Assembly: GCF_004801395.1 (NCBI RefSeq)
Contig: NZ_SSOA01000004.1
Coordinates: forward strand, 186,001-250,000
Source: Gillisella terrae
GTDB lineage: Bacteria; Pseudomonadota; Alphaproteobacteria; Rhizobiales; Rhizobiaceae
Reading direction: 5' to 3'
Length of the DNA: 64,000 nucleotides
In this document: positions 53,553 through 62,740 of the stretch, piece after piece
Numbering within the stretch: the stretch's first letter is position 1
Layout of the letters: each line of letters opens with the position of its first letter
The notes under the pieces: generated by a model
What the model was told of the DNA's origin: nothing
Databases searched by the model: none
What the model saw: the letters and a program-made list of their open reading frames with translations, nothing else
Position numbers and translations under genes: made by a program

Positions 53553-53665
53553 ACCTTGCCATAAGGGTTCGGTGATCCAATCGGCACTCAGGGGCGTAGA
53601 TCACCACGGATGCTCATTAAACTGATTTCGATCAAGGCGCTTTTGCTGCCCGAATGGAGGTTGTC

Positions 53666-54523
53666 GTGGATTCTGTGCAAGCTGACAAAAAGTTCATCAA
53701 AACCGCTATGGCTGCGCCCTATCTGGAGCGCGCCGAAGAACGTGATCTGGCCGTTCGCTGGAAAGACTGCAACGATCAGAACGCCCGTAATCAGATTGCC
53801 ATGTCGCATATGCGGCTTGTCATTGCCATGGCCTCCAAGTTCCGTGGCTTTGGTCTGCCGCTCAGCGACCTCATTCAAGAAGGCTATATAGGGCTGTTGG
53901 AAGCGGCGGCAAGGTTTGAACCGGAAAGAGAATTTCGTTTTTCAACTTATGCCGGATGGTGGATCCGCGCATCCATGCAGGATTACATCCTGCGCAACTG
54001 GTCGATTGTGCGCGGCGGTACAAGCTCTGCGCAAAAATCATTGTTTTTCAACCTGCGCCGCCTGCGCGCAAAGCTTGCCCAAGGCGACCAACGCCTGACG
54101 GATCAGGCGATCCACGCCGAAATTGCCGCAGCCGTTGGCGTGAGCATCTCTGACGTGCAATCCATGGATGCCCGCCTGTCCGGCAACGATACATCGTTGA
54201 ACGCTCCAATCTCAACCGCTGGCGATGATGGTGCCGAGCGTCTGGATATGCTGGTAAGCGATGCACCCACGCCGGATGAGCAGGTCACCGATATGATTGA
54301 TACGGAACGTCGTCTGGACTGGCTGAAAGGCGCGATGCGCAACCTCAACCAGCGCGAAACCCGCATTATCCGCGCCCGTCGCCTCTCGGACAATGGGGCC
54401 ACGCTGGAAGAGCTGGGCTCGGAGCTGGGTATTTCCAAGGAGCGGGTGCGCCAGATTGAAACCCGCGCCATGGAAAAGCTCAAAGTGGCACTGGTGGAAA
54501 CCAATCCGCAAATGGTGGCGTGA
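53666..54523 (+). CDS. rpoH: RNA polymerase sigma-32 factor, RpoH2-type
   Basis: The 285-aa sigma factor has region 2 (MSHMRLVIAMASKFRGFGLPLSDLIQEGYIGLLEAA, YAGWWIRASMQDYILRNW), the RpoH box QKSLFFNLRRLR that is diagnostic of sigma-32, and region 4 (LEELGSELGISKERVRQIETRAMEKLK). The GTG at 53666 has GGAGG five bases upstream; the ATG four codons earlier contains part of that GGAGG and is less likely. The EcfG-like promoter suggests the RpoH2 paralogue, which serves the general stress response, not the housekeeping heat-shock RpoH1. A second rpoH gene should exist elsewhere. Confidence 0.9.
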   Translation: MDSVQADKKFIKTAMAAPYLERAEERDLAVRWKDCNDQNARNQIAMSHMRLVIAMASKFRGFGLPLSDLIQEGYIGLLEAAARFEPEREFRFSTYAGWWIRASMQDYILRNWSIVRGGTSSAQKSLFFNLRRLRAKLAQGDQRLTDQAIHAEIAAAVGVSISDVQSMDARLSGNDTSLNAPISTAGDDGAERLDMLVSDAPTPDEQVTDMIDTERRLDWLKGAMRNLNQRETRIIRARRLSDNGATLEELGSELGISKERVRQIETRAMEKLKVALVETNPQMVA

Positions 54524-54570
54524 GCCTCCTGCCAGCTGACCTTCCTGGGAGTTCCCTCGCTCTCACAATA

Positions 54571-54604
54571 AAGCTGCGTAGCCTATCCGCTGCGCGGCTT
54601 TTTT
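54571..54604 (+). terminator. Rho-independent terminator of rpoH
   Basis: AAGCTGCGTAGC pairs over twelve positions (two G-T pairs) with GCTGCGCGGCTT around a six-base loop, followed by six T residues. Confidence 0.92.
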
Positions 54605-54622
54605 GATGTGCAGACCACAGAC

Positions 54623-56152
54623 CTATTCCGAGATGATCTTAACCCGGCTGCCCACCGCAGGGGATTGCCCGGCTGGCAGCGCATTCAACACCTTGAACAG
54701 TTCCAGCTTGCGATCTGTGCCCATCATGCGGGCTGATAGCGTGGCCAGCGTATCTGATGGGCCAACGGTGACCACGCGAACCCGGAGAGGCTTGAGGCTT
54801 TTGGCCTCTTCCGGCGTAATGCGGCGGAAGGTGCTGCGCAGGACATTTGCGGTCGGCTCCAGCTGATCGCTGCCCTTTGGCACGGCGGTGAGAAACCGGA
54901 AGATCTGATCCCCCAACCGCACCACTGTCACATCAAAATCCCACCGATCGGCGGAGGCGCGGGCCGTTGCTGCGTCCATGCCGTCGATCTTGATGGCACG
55001 AATAGTGTCAGGCAACAGGCCCGTAACCCAGCCGCTGGAGATATAATTGGTCAGGCTGCGGCTGGTGGTATCGGCCACACCATCAAAGCGCACGGCAATA
55101 TCGCCGGGGCCTGTGGCCATGACCGCTTCGACCTTATTGTCAATCTGGAAGCCCTCGGGCACATCAAAGCGAATGCCAAGACCGGTATGCAAGAAGGTAT
55201 GGCCACGCACATAGCCTTCCTGCGGGCTATCGCCATAGAGCAAGCCATCAATGCCATCGAGAAAATAATCACGGCCCCGATCCCCGGTCGAGCCTTCGGG
55301 GCCAAAAGCGCGGGCGTGATCACGGGCAAGCTCAACCCGCTGCGGCGTGCTGGGATGGCTGGACAGGAAGTCCATGCTTTGATCCGCATTGGGATCAGAC
55401 GAATTATAATGCTGATAGGCCGCCATGGAATCCAGAAAACGCGCGGCCGCATAGGGATCATAGCCCGCCTCGCCCAAGGAGCGCACGCCAATGGTATCCG
55501 CCTGCAATTCCTGCTGACGCGAAAAGGCCGCAAGACGCATCTTGCCTCTGGCCAGCGCCTGCTTGCCTGCCAGATCGCTCGACAACACTTCTGCCACCAC
55601 CCGGCTGGCAATCACCTCGGCCTCTTCGCGGCGCTGGCGCTCTATGCCGTGATTGGCGGTGACATGGGCCATTTCATGAGACAGAACCGCTGCCACTTCC
55701 GACGCATCATTGGCCAGCGCCAACAGGCCGCGTGTCACATAGAGATAGCCACCCGGCAGAGCAAAGGCGTTGATATTGGGCGAATTGAGAATGGTGATTC
55801 GATAGGATTGCTGCGGATTTTCCGACACAGCCGTCAGTGCGCCAGCAATTTTTGCCACCAGCCGCTCGGTCTTGGCATCGTGATATTCGCCGCCATAGCT
55901 TGCCAGAATGCGTGGATGCTCCCGTGCCCCCATCTGCGCCCGCGGATCATCCTTTTGAACTTCCTTGACAATTTGCGGTGACGACGACGGCGCGACATTG
56001 GCCTGATAGGATTGCTCAAAAATAGACTGGCAACCGGCAAGCGACAGAACGGCAAGCACGGAAAAGCCCGCACTGAGCCTGCGCACAGCGGTTTCATGAC
56101 GAGACGGTCTGTTCAAACAAATCGACGTTCTCGCGGTCCTCTTACAAAGCAT
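54623..56152 (-). CDS. M48-family metalloprotease lipoprotein
   Basis: The protein of up to 509 aa has a lipoprotein signal peptide (FSVLAVLSLAGCQ, lipobox LAGC), then the zinc protease domain with LSHEMAHVTANH (HExxH) near residue 175 and a downstream QELQADTIGVRSLGEAGYDP carrying the third ligand Glu. The C-terminal part ends in a LysM-like stretch (VTVGPSDTLATLSARMMG). It is of the BepA/YcaL type and probably acts in outer-membrane protein quality control. The start is uncertain: the ATG at 56152 has TAGG directly before it, and a GTG at 56086 would shorten the pre-signal part. It is convergent with rpoH. Confidence 0.85.
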   Translation of the reverse strand: MLCKRTARTSICLNRPSRHETAVRRLSAGFSVLAVLSLAGCQSIFEQSYQANVAPSSSPQIVKEVQKDDPRAQMGAREHPRILASYGGEYHDAKTERLVAKIAGALTAVSENPQQSYRITILNSPNINAFALPGGYLYVTRGLLALANDASEVAAVLSHEMAHVTANHGIERQRREEAEVIASRVVAEVLSSDLAGKQALARGKMRLAAFSRQQELQADTIGVRSLGEAGYDPYAAARFLDSMAAYQHYNSSDPNADQSMDFLSSHPSTPQRVELARDHARAFGPEGSTGDRGRDYFLDGIDGLLYGDSPQEGYVRGHTFLHTGLGIRFDVPEGFQIDNKVEAVMATGPGDIAVRFDGVADTTSRSLTNYISSGWVTGLLPDTIRAIKIDGMDAATARASADRWDFDVTVVRLGDQIFRFLTAVPKGSDQLEPTANVLRSTFRRITPEEAKSLKPLRVRVVTVGPSDTLATLSARMMGTDRKLELFKVLNALPAGQSPAVGSRVKIISE

Positions 56153-56387
56153 CCTAAAAACTTGCGGGTCCCCTACTTGCTCTCACCTGCCCCGACTGTG
56201 GCCAATCGGGAATCTTACGATTTCATTCACAATACTTAACAGCACATTATCGATTTCGATAAAACTGCACACTGCACAAGATCGTTAATTTGGATAAGAA
56301 AATATTAATGCTCGCATTGTTTTGTGCATTGCGACGCAAAGACAGATGGCGATCACTTTGGTCTGAAATAAGGCGGGCAAAGCCGGA

Positions 56388-57110
56388 TCATTGATTTTGC
56401 GCCCGCCCTAGAAAGCTTTGAAGGGCTTCACTTTTCTCGTCCTGCAAAAACGCAGCCTTCGTGCCATGCAGATGAATCTTGCCTTGGTCAATAAAAATCA
56501 CGTCATCGGCCAAGCGCTCCACATCGCGCGGGTCATGGGTGACAATCAGCACCGTGTTGCCGGTTTCCCGGTGCAGCGTCAGCAACAGATCTGCCATGCT
56601 GGCGCGAAGGCCGGGATCCAGCGCGGCAAACGGCTCATCCAGCAACAACACCGGCTTGTCACGCACCAAAGCGCGGGCAAAGGCCGCCCGCTGCTTTTCG
56701 CCACCCGACAGGCTTTGCGGTTTGCGGTGTTCAAAGCCGCCAAGGCCAACCCGCTGCAAGGCATGGGTGATGGCGGCCCTGTCTGCCGCCTTCAGCCGCA
56801 GCGCAGGGTCAATGCCGAGGCCGATATTGGTGGCAAGATCCAGATGGGCAAACAGGTTATGGTCCTGAAACACCAGCGACACAGGCCGCTCGCCCGGCGA
56901 AAGCTGTGTTGCATCCGCGCCATTGAGCAGCACCCGGCCGTTAGCAGGCAACTCGAAACCGGCAATCAGATTGAGAAATGTGGATTTGCCAGAGCCGGAG
57001 GCGCCGGTAACGGCGGTTATTTTCTGAGACGCAATCTCGACATCAAAGGCGAAATCCACGGTGCCCAAACTCAAGGCCACGTGGTCAAGGCAGATGGCGG
57101 CATGGGTCAT
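56388..57110 (-). CDS. thiQ: Thiamine ABC transporter ATP-binding protein
   Basis: The 240-aa ATPase has GASGSGKSTFLNLIAGF (Walker A), signature LSGGEKQRAAFARALV, Walker B LLLDEPFAALDPGLR and VTHDPRDVERLAD. It powers ThiBP import of thiamine and its phosphates. The ATG at 57110 overlaps the thiP stop (ATGA); longer in-frame starts lie inside thiP. It is the last gene of the TPP-riboswitch-controlled thiBPQ operon. Confidence 0.93.
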   Translation of the reverse strand: MTHAAICLDHVALSLGTVDFAFDVEIASQKITAVTGASGSGKSTFLNLIAGFELPANGRVLLNGADATQLSPGERPVSLVFQDHNLFAHLDLATNIGLGIDPALRLKAADRAAITHALQRVGLGGFEHRKPQSLSGGEKQRAAFARALVRDKPVLLLDEPFAALDPGLRASMADLLLTLHRETGNTVLIVTHDPRDVERLADDVIFIDQGKIHLHGTKAAFLQDEKSEALQSFLGRAQNQ

Positions 57111-58720
57111 GATTTTTCCTCCGACTGGCCACCGGCTGTGCCGAGAATGGTCAATAGCAGACAGACAAGGCCCAGCAGCAATGCCAAGCCATCGGCATCC
57201 GTGGTGCGGTAACTGCCCATGCGGCTGTAGAGCAGCCACGGCAGAGTGATGAGCTTGTCGGAGCCAAACAAGGCAACCGCACCAAGATCCCCCAACGAGA
57301 GAGCCATGGCAAAAGACAGCGCCATCAGAAAGGGCCGCTTAAGACCGGGCCAATCGATCAACCGCCATTTGGCAAAGCCCGAAATACCAAGGCTTTCGCA
57401 AAGCCGCAGCGTGCGATGGCGGTGAACAGCCATGGCCGGTGCCAGAACCCGCATGGTAAATGGCAACGCCATGATGGCGTTGATGGCCACCACAATCGGA
57501 GCCGCAAAAGGCGCGGTATCGCCAAACTGACGAAGACCCAAAAACCAGCCCGTGGCCAGCACAATGGCAGGCACCAGCAGCACAAGCGAGGATGTGGCTC
57601 CGATCAAGCGAAACAACAGACGGCTCAGCATGGTTTTGTGACGCAAGGATTGAAGCGTTGCGCGCGCGGTGATGAACAGCCAACTCAGCACAAGACAGAC
57701 CAAAGCCGCCGGGATGGCGATGGCAAAACTGGTGGCCAATGCCCGCCCGACCGCGGGTTCCAGCACCAGTTTCACCAGATCGGATTTCAGGCCCGCCACC
57801 AGAATGTCCAGCAGCGGAGCCAGGAGAAAACCGGCTGACAATGCCAGCACGACACCATCACACAGGCGTGCAGTTGTGCCCTCGCCATCCATGCGGCGGA
57901 TAGGCCGCTCATCGGTCATCGCCCCGTCTTCTGGAGGTGGCATCAAGGTCAGCACCGCCAAAAGCAAAGCCGTGATCACCAGCTGCAAGCTGGCCAGAGC
58001 CACTGCTTTTGGCGGATCAAAATCAAATCGCAGGGCCTGATAAATTGCCACTTCCAGTGTGGTTGCCCCCGGCCCGCCCCCCAGCGTCAGCACCAGCGTG
58101 AAGCTGGTGGCGCAGAGCATGAAAATCAGACCGGCAATTCCGGGCAAGAGACCGCGCAAGGCTGGCCATTCGATCAGGCGAAAAATCGACATTCGTGTCA
58201 TGCCGAGGCTGGCGGCAATGCGCCAATATTCCGGCGGCTGCCGCTCCAGCCCGGCCAGCAGCAAGCGCACCGCCAACGGCATATTGAAAAACACATGGGC
58301 CAGCAAAATGCCGCTCAAGCCATAGATGTTCACAGGCTGCTGCTTGCCCAGCAATGCCAGCAGATCATTGATCATGCCATTGCGGCCCCAGATGCCAATC
58401 AAGCCCAAAGCGCCAATCAGCACCGGCAGGCCCATGGGTAGTGCCATCAGCCGGATCAACCAGCGACGTCCGACAAAGTGGCGCTGGCGCGCCAGAGCGC
58501 GCGCCACCGGCAGCGCAAACAGCAGCGATAACAGAGTGGAAAGCCCTGCCTGCCAGAGGGTAAAGCGCAAAATGGCAAGCGTGTAAGCATCAAACGCAAC
58601 GGCACCGCGCAAGCCGGTTGTTGCTAGCAGAGCAAACACCGACAAGCCGATAAACGCCAAAACGCTGACGAGGCCAAAAGCCCCGCCCGCGATCGATATG
58701 ATTCTTTGGCGTCTGGTCAT
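57107..58720 (-). CDS. thiP: Thiamine ABC transporter permease
   Basis: The 537-aa membrane protein is a fused duplicate permease with about twelve helices and two binding-protein-dependent transport loops: AASLGMTRMSIFRLIEWPALRG near residue 185 and CESLGISGFAKWRLIDWPGLKRP near 450. This double build is normal for ThiP. It lies 20 bases after thiB and overlaps thiQ by four bases. The highly charged stretch between the halves (PPPEDGAMTDERPIRRMDGEG) is the expected cytoplasmic linker. Confidence 0.94.
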   Translation of the reverse strand: MTRRQRIISIAGGAFGLVSVLAFIGLSVFALLATTGLRGAVAFDAYTLAILRFTLWQAGLSTLLSLLFALPVARALARQRHFVGRRWLIRLMALPMGLPVLIGALGLIGIWGRNGMINDLLALLGKQQPVNIYGLSGILLAHVFFNMPLAVRLLLAGLERQPPEYWRIAASLGMTRMSIFRLIEWPALRGLLPGIAGLIFMLCATSFTLVLTLGGGPGATTLEVAIYQALRFDFDPPKAVALASLQLVITALLLAVLTLMPPPEDGAMTDERPIRRMDGEGTTARLCDGVVLALSAGFLLAPLLDILVAGLKSDLVKLVLEPAVGRALATSFAIAIPAALVCLVLSWLFITARATLQSLRHKTMLSRLLFRLIGATSSLVLLVPAIVLATGWFLGLRQFGDTAPFAAPIVVAINAIMALPFTMRVLAPAMAVHRHRTLRLCESLGISGFAKWRLIDWPGLKRPFLMALSFAMALSLGDLGAVALFGSDKLITLPWLLYSRMGSYRTTDADGLALLLGLVCLLLTILGTAGGQSEEKS

Positions 58721-58740
58721 ACTGCGAGACTAAAAGCGGC

Positions 58741-59766
58741 TCATTTGGCCGCCATAGCGGTCTGCCACTCGGCAATCCATGCCTTGCGGTTGGCGGCAAC
58801 CTCTTCCGGGCTCATCAAAAATGTTTTCTTGGGCTGCACCAGCTTGGAAAACGCCTCTGGCAAGGGAGTTGAGGTTTTGGCAACCGGCATCATCCAATTG
58901 TTGGTGGGGATTTGATCCTGAAAGCCGGTGGTGAGCATGAACTTCAGAAAATCCTGCGCCAAAGATTTATGCTGGCTGTTTTTCAACATCCCGGCCACTT
59001 CAATCTGAATGTAATGGCCTTCGGAAAATTCAGCGGCCTGATAGCGATCCGATTTTTCCTCGACCATGTGATAGGCAGGCGAGGTGGTGTAGGACAGCAC
59101 CATCGGCACTTCACCTTTGGTGAACAGGCCATAGGCCTCCGACCAGCCGGGGGTAACGGTCAACACGCGATCTTTCAGCTTGGCCCAGGCGGCGGGCGCA
59201 TCCTTGCCATAGACCGATTTGACCCACAACAGAAGACCGAGGCCCGGCGTGGAGGTACGCGGATCTTCAATCACGATCTTCTGGTTGGGATCCCCCTCCA
59301 CCAATTCTTTCAGGCTTTTGGGCGGATTTTTGATGGTTTGCGTGTCATAGACCACAGCGAAATGGCCGTAATCATAAGGCACAAACACATCATCCTTGAA
59401 ATCGCCGGGCACATGCGCAGCTGACGTATCAATGCCATGAGGTGCAAAAAGCCCGGTCTGCTTGGCCTCTTCAATCAGGTTGGTATCAAGACCCAAGGCA
59501 ATATCGGCCTTGCTGGAAGCACCTTCCAGTTTGAGGCGGTTCAGCAATGCCACGCCATCTTCAAGGCCAACGAAATTGACGGTGCAGCCGCAGGTTTTCT
59601 CAAAAGCGGCCTTGACCTTGGGGCCTGGCCCCCACTCCGAGATGAAGCTCTCATAGGTATAGACCGTCAACACCTTGTCATCGGCTTTTGCAATAACAGA
59701 TGTGAGCATCAATGCTGCAAAAGCAGCGCCCAACGTGTGGTGAATACGCGACATCAAAGTGGCCAC
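58741..59766 (-). CDS. thiB: Thiamine-binding periplasmic protein
   Basis: The 341-aa solute-binding protein has a signal peptide ending near TSVIAKA and the ThiB pattern [42 protein letters not shown] and [14 protein letters not shown]. It binds thiamine, its mono- and diphosphate. The GTG at 59766 is preferred because GGAG lies six bases upstream and because this GTG sits in a palindrome repeated next to the riboswitch; the ATG at 59754 is the alternative. It heads the operon thiB-thiP-thiQ. Confidence 0.94.
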   Translation of the reverse strand: MATLMSRIHHTLGAAFAALMLTSVIAKADDKVLTVYTYESFISEWGPGPKVKAAFEKTCGCTVNFVGLEDGVALLNRLKLEGASSKADIALGLDTNLIEEAKQTGLFAPHGIDTSAAHVPGDFKDDVFVPYDYGHFAVVYDTQTIKNPPKSLKELVEGDPNQKIVIEDPRTSTPGLGLLLWVKSVYGKDAPAAWAKLKDRVLTVTPGWSEAYGLFTKGEVPMVLSYTTSPAYHMVEEKSDRYQAAEFSEGHYIQIEVAGMLKNSQHKSLAQDFLKFMLTTGFQDQIPTNNWMMPVAKTSTPLPEAFSKLVQPKKTFLMSPEEVAANRKAWIAEWQTAMAAK

Positions 59767-59822
59767 TCGCCTCTCCTCTTCAACAGGTTACGATAGGGGA
59801 TAGGGCGGCAAGGTGGCCACAC

Positions 59823-59916
59823 ATCTAATCCCTCCGCCGGTGTTAACCGGATCAGGTTCCGCGGGTTGGCAAAACGCCTCTCAGCAATGTGTTGCAAACA
59901 TTGCACCCCGTTAGAT
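59823..59916 (-). ncRNA. TPP riboswitch (THI element)
   Basis: On the minus strand the aptamer shows the conserved GGGGTGC, CTGAGAGG, AACCTGATCCGGTTAACACC and GCGGAGGGA in order, enclosed by P1 ATCTAA (59911-59916) and TTAGAT (59823-59828). It precedes thiBPQ and would switch off their expression when TPP is plentiful. The 3' end of P1 is followed by GTGGCCAC, which recurs at the thiB start. Confidence 0.95.
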
Positions 59917-60095
59917 CATGGGATGGTTTAGCGAGCGGAAATGAAACTGACAAGACCTCAACAGCACAATAAAAATTGCACGGCAGACGTGGAAATTTGG
60001 CATTTACGCGCCACTTCTGTTAAGATTACCTCGTTGTGGAATTTTAGATAAGGGTCACATTTAAACGAAAGCAATATTGCACTGGAGGAATGGAA

Positions 60096-60800
60096 ATGAG
60101 CAATTCAGTTTCTACGGCGTGTTCGCTTGTTCGTGCATTGGGTGTTGTCACGGGTCACAACGAGACCTGGTCCGATCTGCAAATCATGAATCTCGCAAAA
60201 AAATTTGCGATGAAGCCTGGCGGCAGGGCTGAAGCCTTCCTGAACCATTACCTCAACGGGAGTGGTACAGATGAAGTGTTCTCAATGAAAGCATTGCTGG
60301 ATGAAGATACCGGGGTCCGTTCTAAAATCTTTCGTGAAATCAACGCCGAAGCTGATAGACACGAGGCTGCACAACACCCTTTGAAGGGCATGGCAGGCAT
60401 CATCCCAATTCACCAAACTGACTTTCAGAACCAGGACTGGCAATATGCAACCGGTGCACTGAACGTCGAATGGGAGTTTGTTGAAGAGGCGGTGCAAAGA
60501 ACGATCAAGGTTTTGAAGGTCAAGGTCTGGACACGAAATCTTTACAGATGGCACCCTGAAGCCCATAGATTTACGCAGTGTGTGCATGTTGCAGCCCAAA
60601 ATCTGCAAAGTCCTCAACGCGAGGTTCGATTTACCATGCCACCCACGGGTTTTGCCGGAAGCGTCACAGGGACAGGAAAGCCTGCTGAACTCGAAATTAC
60701 GGACTATAAAAAGGCCAAGGATTTCCGTATGATCTCGACGCGGGACATTATTGCCATTCCAAGAACCAGCAAGACAAAAGCGCAGCAAGCCATGAGCTAA
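60096..60800 (+). CDS. Unrecognised protein, orphan gene
   Basis: The 234-aa product is a soluble protein without signal peptide or membrane helix and I do not recognise a family. Visible stretches are ATGALNVEWEFVEEAVQRTI, VKVWTRNLYRWHPEAHRFTQ and REVRFTMPPTGFAGSVTGTG, which look beta-rich, and a helical N-terminal half. The ATG at 60096 has GGAGG seven bases upstream, an excellent ribosome binding site, so it is expressed in all likelihood. Its base composition is lower in GC than that of the neighbours and codons such as AAA, AGA and GAA are more frequent, which suggests recent acquisition. It stands alone between the thiamine operon and the ABC gene. Confidence 0.7.
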   Translation: MSNSVSTACSLVRALGVVTGHNETWSDLQIMNLAKKFAMKPGGRAEAFLNHYLNGSGTDEVFSMKALLDEDTGVRSKIFREINAEADRHEAAQHPLKGMAGIIPIHQTDFQNQDWQYATGALNVEWEFVEEAVQRTIKVLKVKVWTRNLYRWHPEAHRFTQCVHVAAQNLQSPQREVRFTMPPTGFAGSVTGTGKPAELEITDYKKAKDFRMISTRDIIAIPRTSKTKAQQAMS

Positions 60801-60911
60801 GCGCAGGCTTTCGAGCGATAGTGTCAGGCACGCACCACATCGAATTTCAGCACGCGGCCTTAAAAATCCTACGCCCTCCAAGGAGCGTTAACCATATCGT
60901 GGTAAGGATAA

Positions 60912-60924
60912 GAACGAATCGTTC
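60912..60924. promoter_or_regulatory. 13-base palindrome before the pseudo-ABC gene
   Basis: GAACGAATCGTTC is a perfect palindrome around its central A. It lies 17 bases before the start codon of the next gene, where a bound regulator would block transcription or initiation. No regulator gene is adjacent, so this is only a candidate operator. Confidence 0.35.
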
Positions 60925-60940
60925 AAGGCCATGACAACCA

Positions 60941-62725
60941 ATGACCGCACCCAAAGCACCTACTTCTGATGATGGCATTTCATCCGCCGGACTGGATATG
61001 TCGTTTAAGGATCAATTGCGGGTGGCGGCGCAATCCTTCATGGCCAGCCGCGTGCGCACTCGCATCATCCTGCTGTCGCTGTCGCTGCTCGCCGTGTTGT
61101 TGCTGTTGACCTATGGGCAAATCTTGCTCAACCGCTGGAACCAGCCCTTTTACAACGCGCTGGAAAACCGCGACCTTCCGGCCTTCTGGCACGAATTGCG
61201 CAACTTTTTCTACATTGCCGCTTTTTTGCTGGTCACCAATGTGGCCCAAACCTACCTTAGCCAGATGACAGCGCTTTACATGCGCGAAGGGCTTGCCCGT
61301 GATATGGTCGACCAATGGCTGAAAGGCCGTCGCGCCTATCGCCTGTCCGTGTCCAGCCCGCTTGGGGTCAATCCCGATCAGCGTCTGCACGAGGATGCCC
61401 GCAAGCTGGCCGAAGCCACCACATCCCTCACCGTCGGTCTGGTGCAATCCACCATTCTTCTGATCAGTTTTGTCAGCGTGCTCTGGGCTTTGTCTGGCCA
61501 TTTCGTGCTGCCCATCTTTGGCCATCAAATTTCCATTCCCGGCTATATGGTCTGGGCCGCCCTGATTTATGCTGGCGGCGCTGCCATTGCCAGCAATCTG
61601 GTCGGCGCGCGGCTGACCCGCCTCAACGCTATCCGCTATGCCCGCGAGGCCGAATTGCGCGCCGCTTTGATGCGCAGCAATGAGCACCTGGAGCAGATTG
61701 CCCTTGCTCGTGGCGAAGATGTTGAGCGCGCCACCATTCACGGCACCATTGATCGCGTGCTGGTGGCAATCCGCAAACTGGCACTGGCGCTGACCAACCT
61801 CACCTGGGTTTCAGCCGCCTTTGGCTGGCTGGCTCTGATTGTGCCCGTGCTGATTGCATCGCCTGCCTTTTTCTCTGGCACCATGAGCTTTGGCGGCCTG
61901 ATGATGGCGGCCTCCGCCTTCACTCAAGTCTATACAGCCCTGCGCTGGTATGTGGACAATTTTGGCGCGATTGCCGACTGGAAAGCAACGCTGTTGCGCG
62001 TCATGGTGCTGCGCGCCGCCCTGACCGAGCCCACGCTGATCGATCCGGTTGCCGGGCAAATTCAGGTTGAGGTGGGCAAGCCGGGCGTTTTGAGCTTTGA
62101 AGAGCTTTATATTCGCACGCCCAAGGAAGCGGAGGCCAATTGGGGCGGCTATCACCTCAAAGAAGAAAACCCCAGCATTGAAGCTGGCGAGCGCATCATG
62201 ATCAACGGCGATCCCGGCATCAACCGGCGTCAACTCTTCAATGCCATGGCCGGTCTTTGGCCCTATGGCGAAGGCACCATCCGCTTGCCTGAAGAAGACC
62301 ACATCCTGTTTGTGCCGCAAACGCCTTACATGCCGGAGGGACGGCTGCGTGATCTGCTGGCCTATCCAGAAGCCGCCGAAATTTATGATGACGAGGCGAT
62401 TGTGACGTCACTCAAGGCTGTCAAGCTCTCGCGCCTTGCCAGCGCCCTTGATGAACGTCAGCGCTGGGACCGGGTGTTGAGCAAGGAAGAGCAGGTCTCT
62501 CTCGCCTTTGCCCATATCTTGTTGCGCAAACCCCATTGGGTGGTTTTCAACGATGTGCTCGATGGACTTGAGCCAGACACCGTGTCTGTCCTTATCGGCA
62601 TTATGGCCAATATGCAGGACTCGACACTGGTGTATCTGGGCCGCAACGCCGCCTACCTTGAAGCGCTCGCACCACGGGTATTGCATCTGGAACGGCTGGA
62701 TGTGCCGGTGCCAGACAGGGATTGA
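60941..62725 (+). CDS. ABC_membrane_2/YddA-type ABC protein with degenerate ATPase domain
   Basis: The 594-aa protein has an N-terminal membrane domain of the ABC_membrane_2/SbmA-BacA class (residues about 25-350, six helices; NRWNQPFYNALENRD and RWYVDNFGAIADWKATLLRV are diagnostic) and a C-terminal half laid out as an ABC ATPase. Every ATPase motif is altered: Walker A GDPGINRRQ near residue 423 (Lys to Arg, Gly to Asn), signature LSKEEQ near 513 instead of LSGGEQ, Walker B VVFNDVLD near 537 (Asp to Asn, Glu to Asp) and the H-loop His replaced by Arg near 568. The Q-loop FVPQTPYMPEG remains. The reading frame is intact. Transport driven by ion gradients, as in SbmA/BacA, is inferred. Confidence 0.88.
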   Translation: MTAPKAPTSDDGISSAGLDMSFKDQLRVAAQSFMASRVRTRIILLSLSLLAVLLLLTYGQILLNRWNQPFYNALENRDLPAFWHELRNFFYIAAFLLVTNVAQTYLSQMTALYMREGLARDMVDQWLKGRRAYRLSVSSPLGVNPDQRLHEDARKLAEATTSLTVGLVQSTILLISFVSVLWALSGHFVLPIFGHQISIPGYMVWAALIYAGGAAIASNLVGARLTRLNAIRYAREAELRAALMRSNEHLEQIALARGEDVERATIHGTIDRVLVAIRKLALALTNLTWVSAAFGWLALIVPVLIASPAFFSGTMSFGGLMMAASAFTQVYTALRWYVDNFGAIADWKATLLRVMVLRAALTEPTLIDPVAGQIQVEVGKPGVLSFEELYIRTPKEAEANWGGYHLKEENPSIEAGERIMINGDPGINRRQLFNAMAGLWPYGEGTIRLPEEDHILFVPQTPYMPEGRLRDLLAYPEAAEIYDDEAIVTSLKAVKLSRLASALDERQRWDRVLSKEEQVSLAFAHILLRKPHWVVFNDVLDGLEPDTVSVLIGIMANMQDSTLVYLGRNAAYLEALAPRVLHLERLDVPVPDRD

Positions 62726-62740
62726 GGGTTTTTGCGCCCC

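Noticed and set aside
59823..59916. Cobalamin riboswitch as an alternative
   Set aside because: The CTGAGA and ACCTGATC elements and the thiBPQ genes are specific for TPP.
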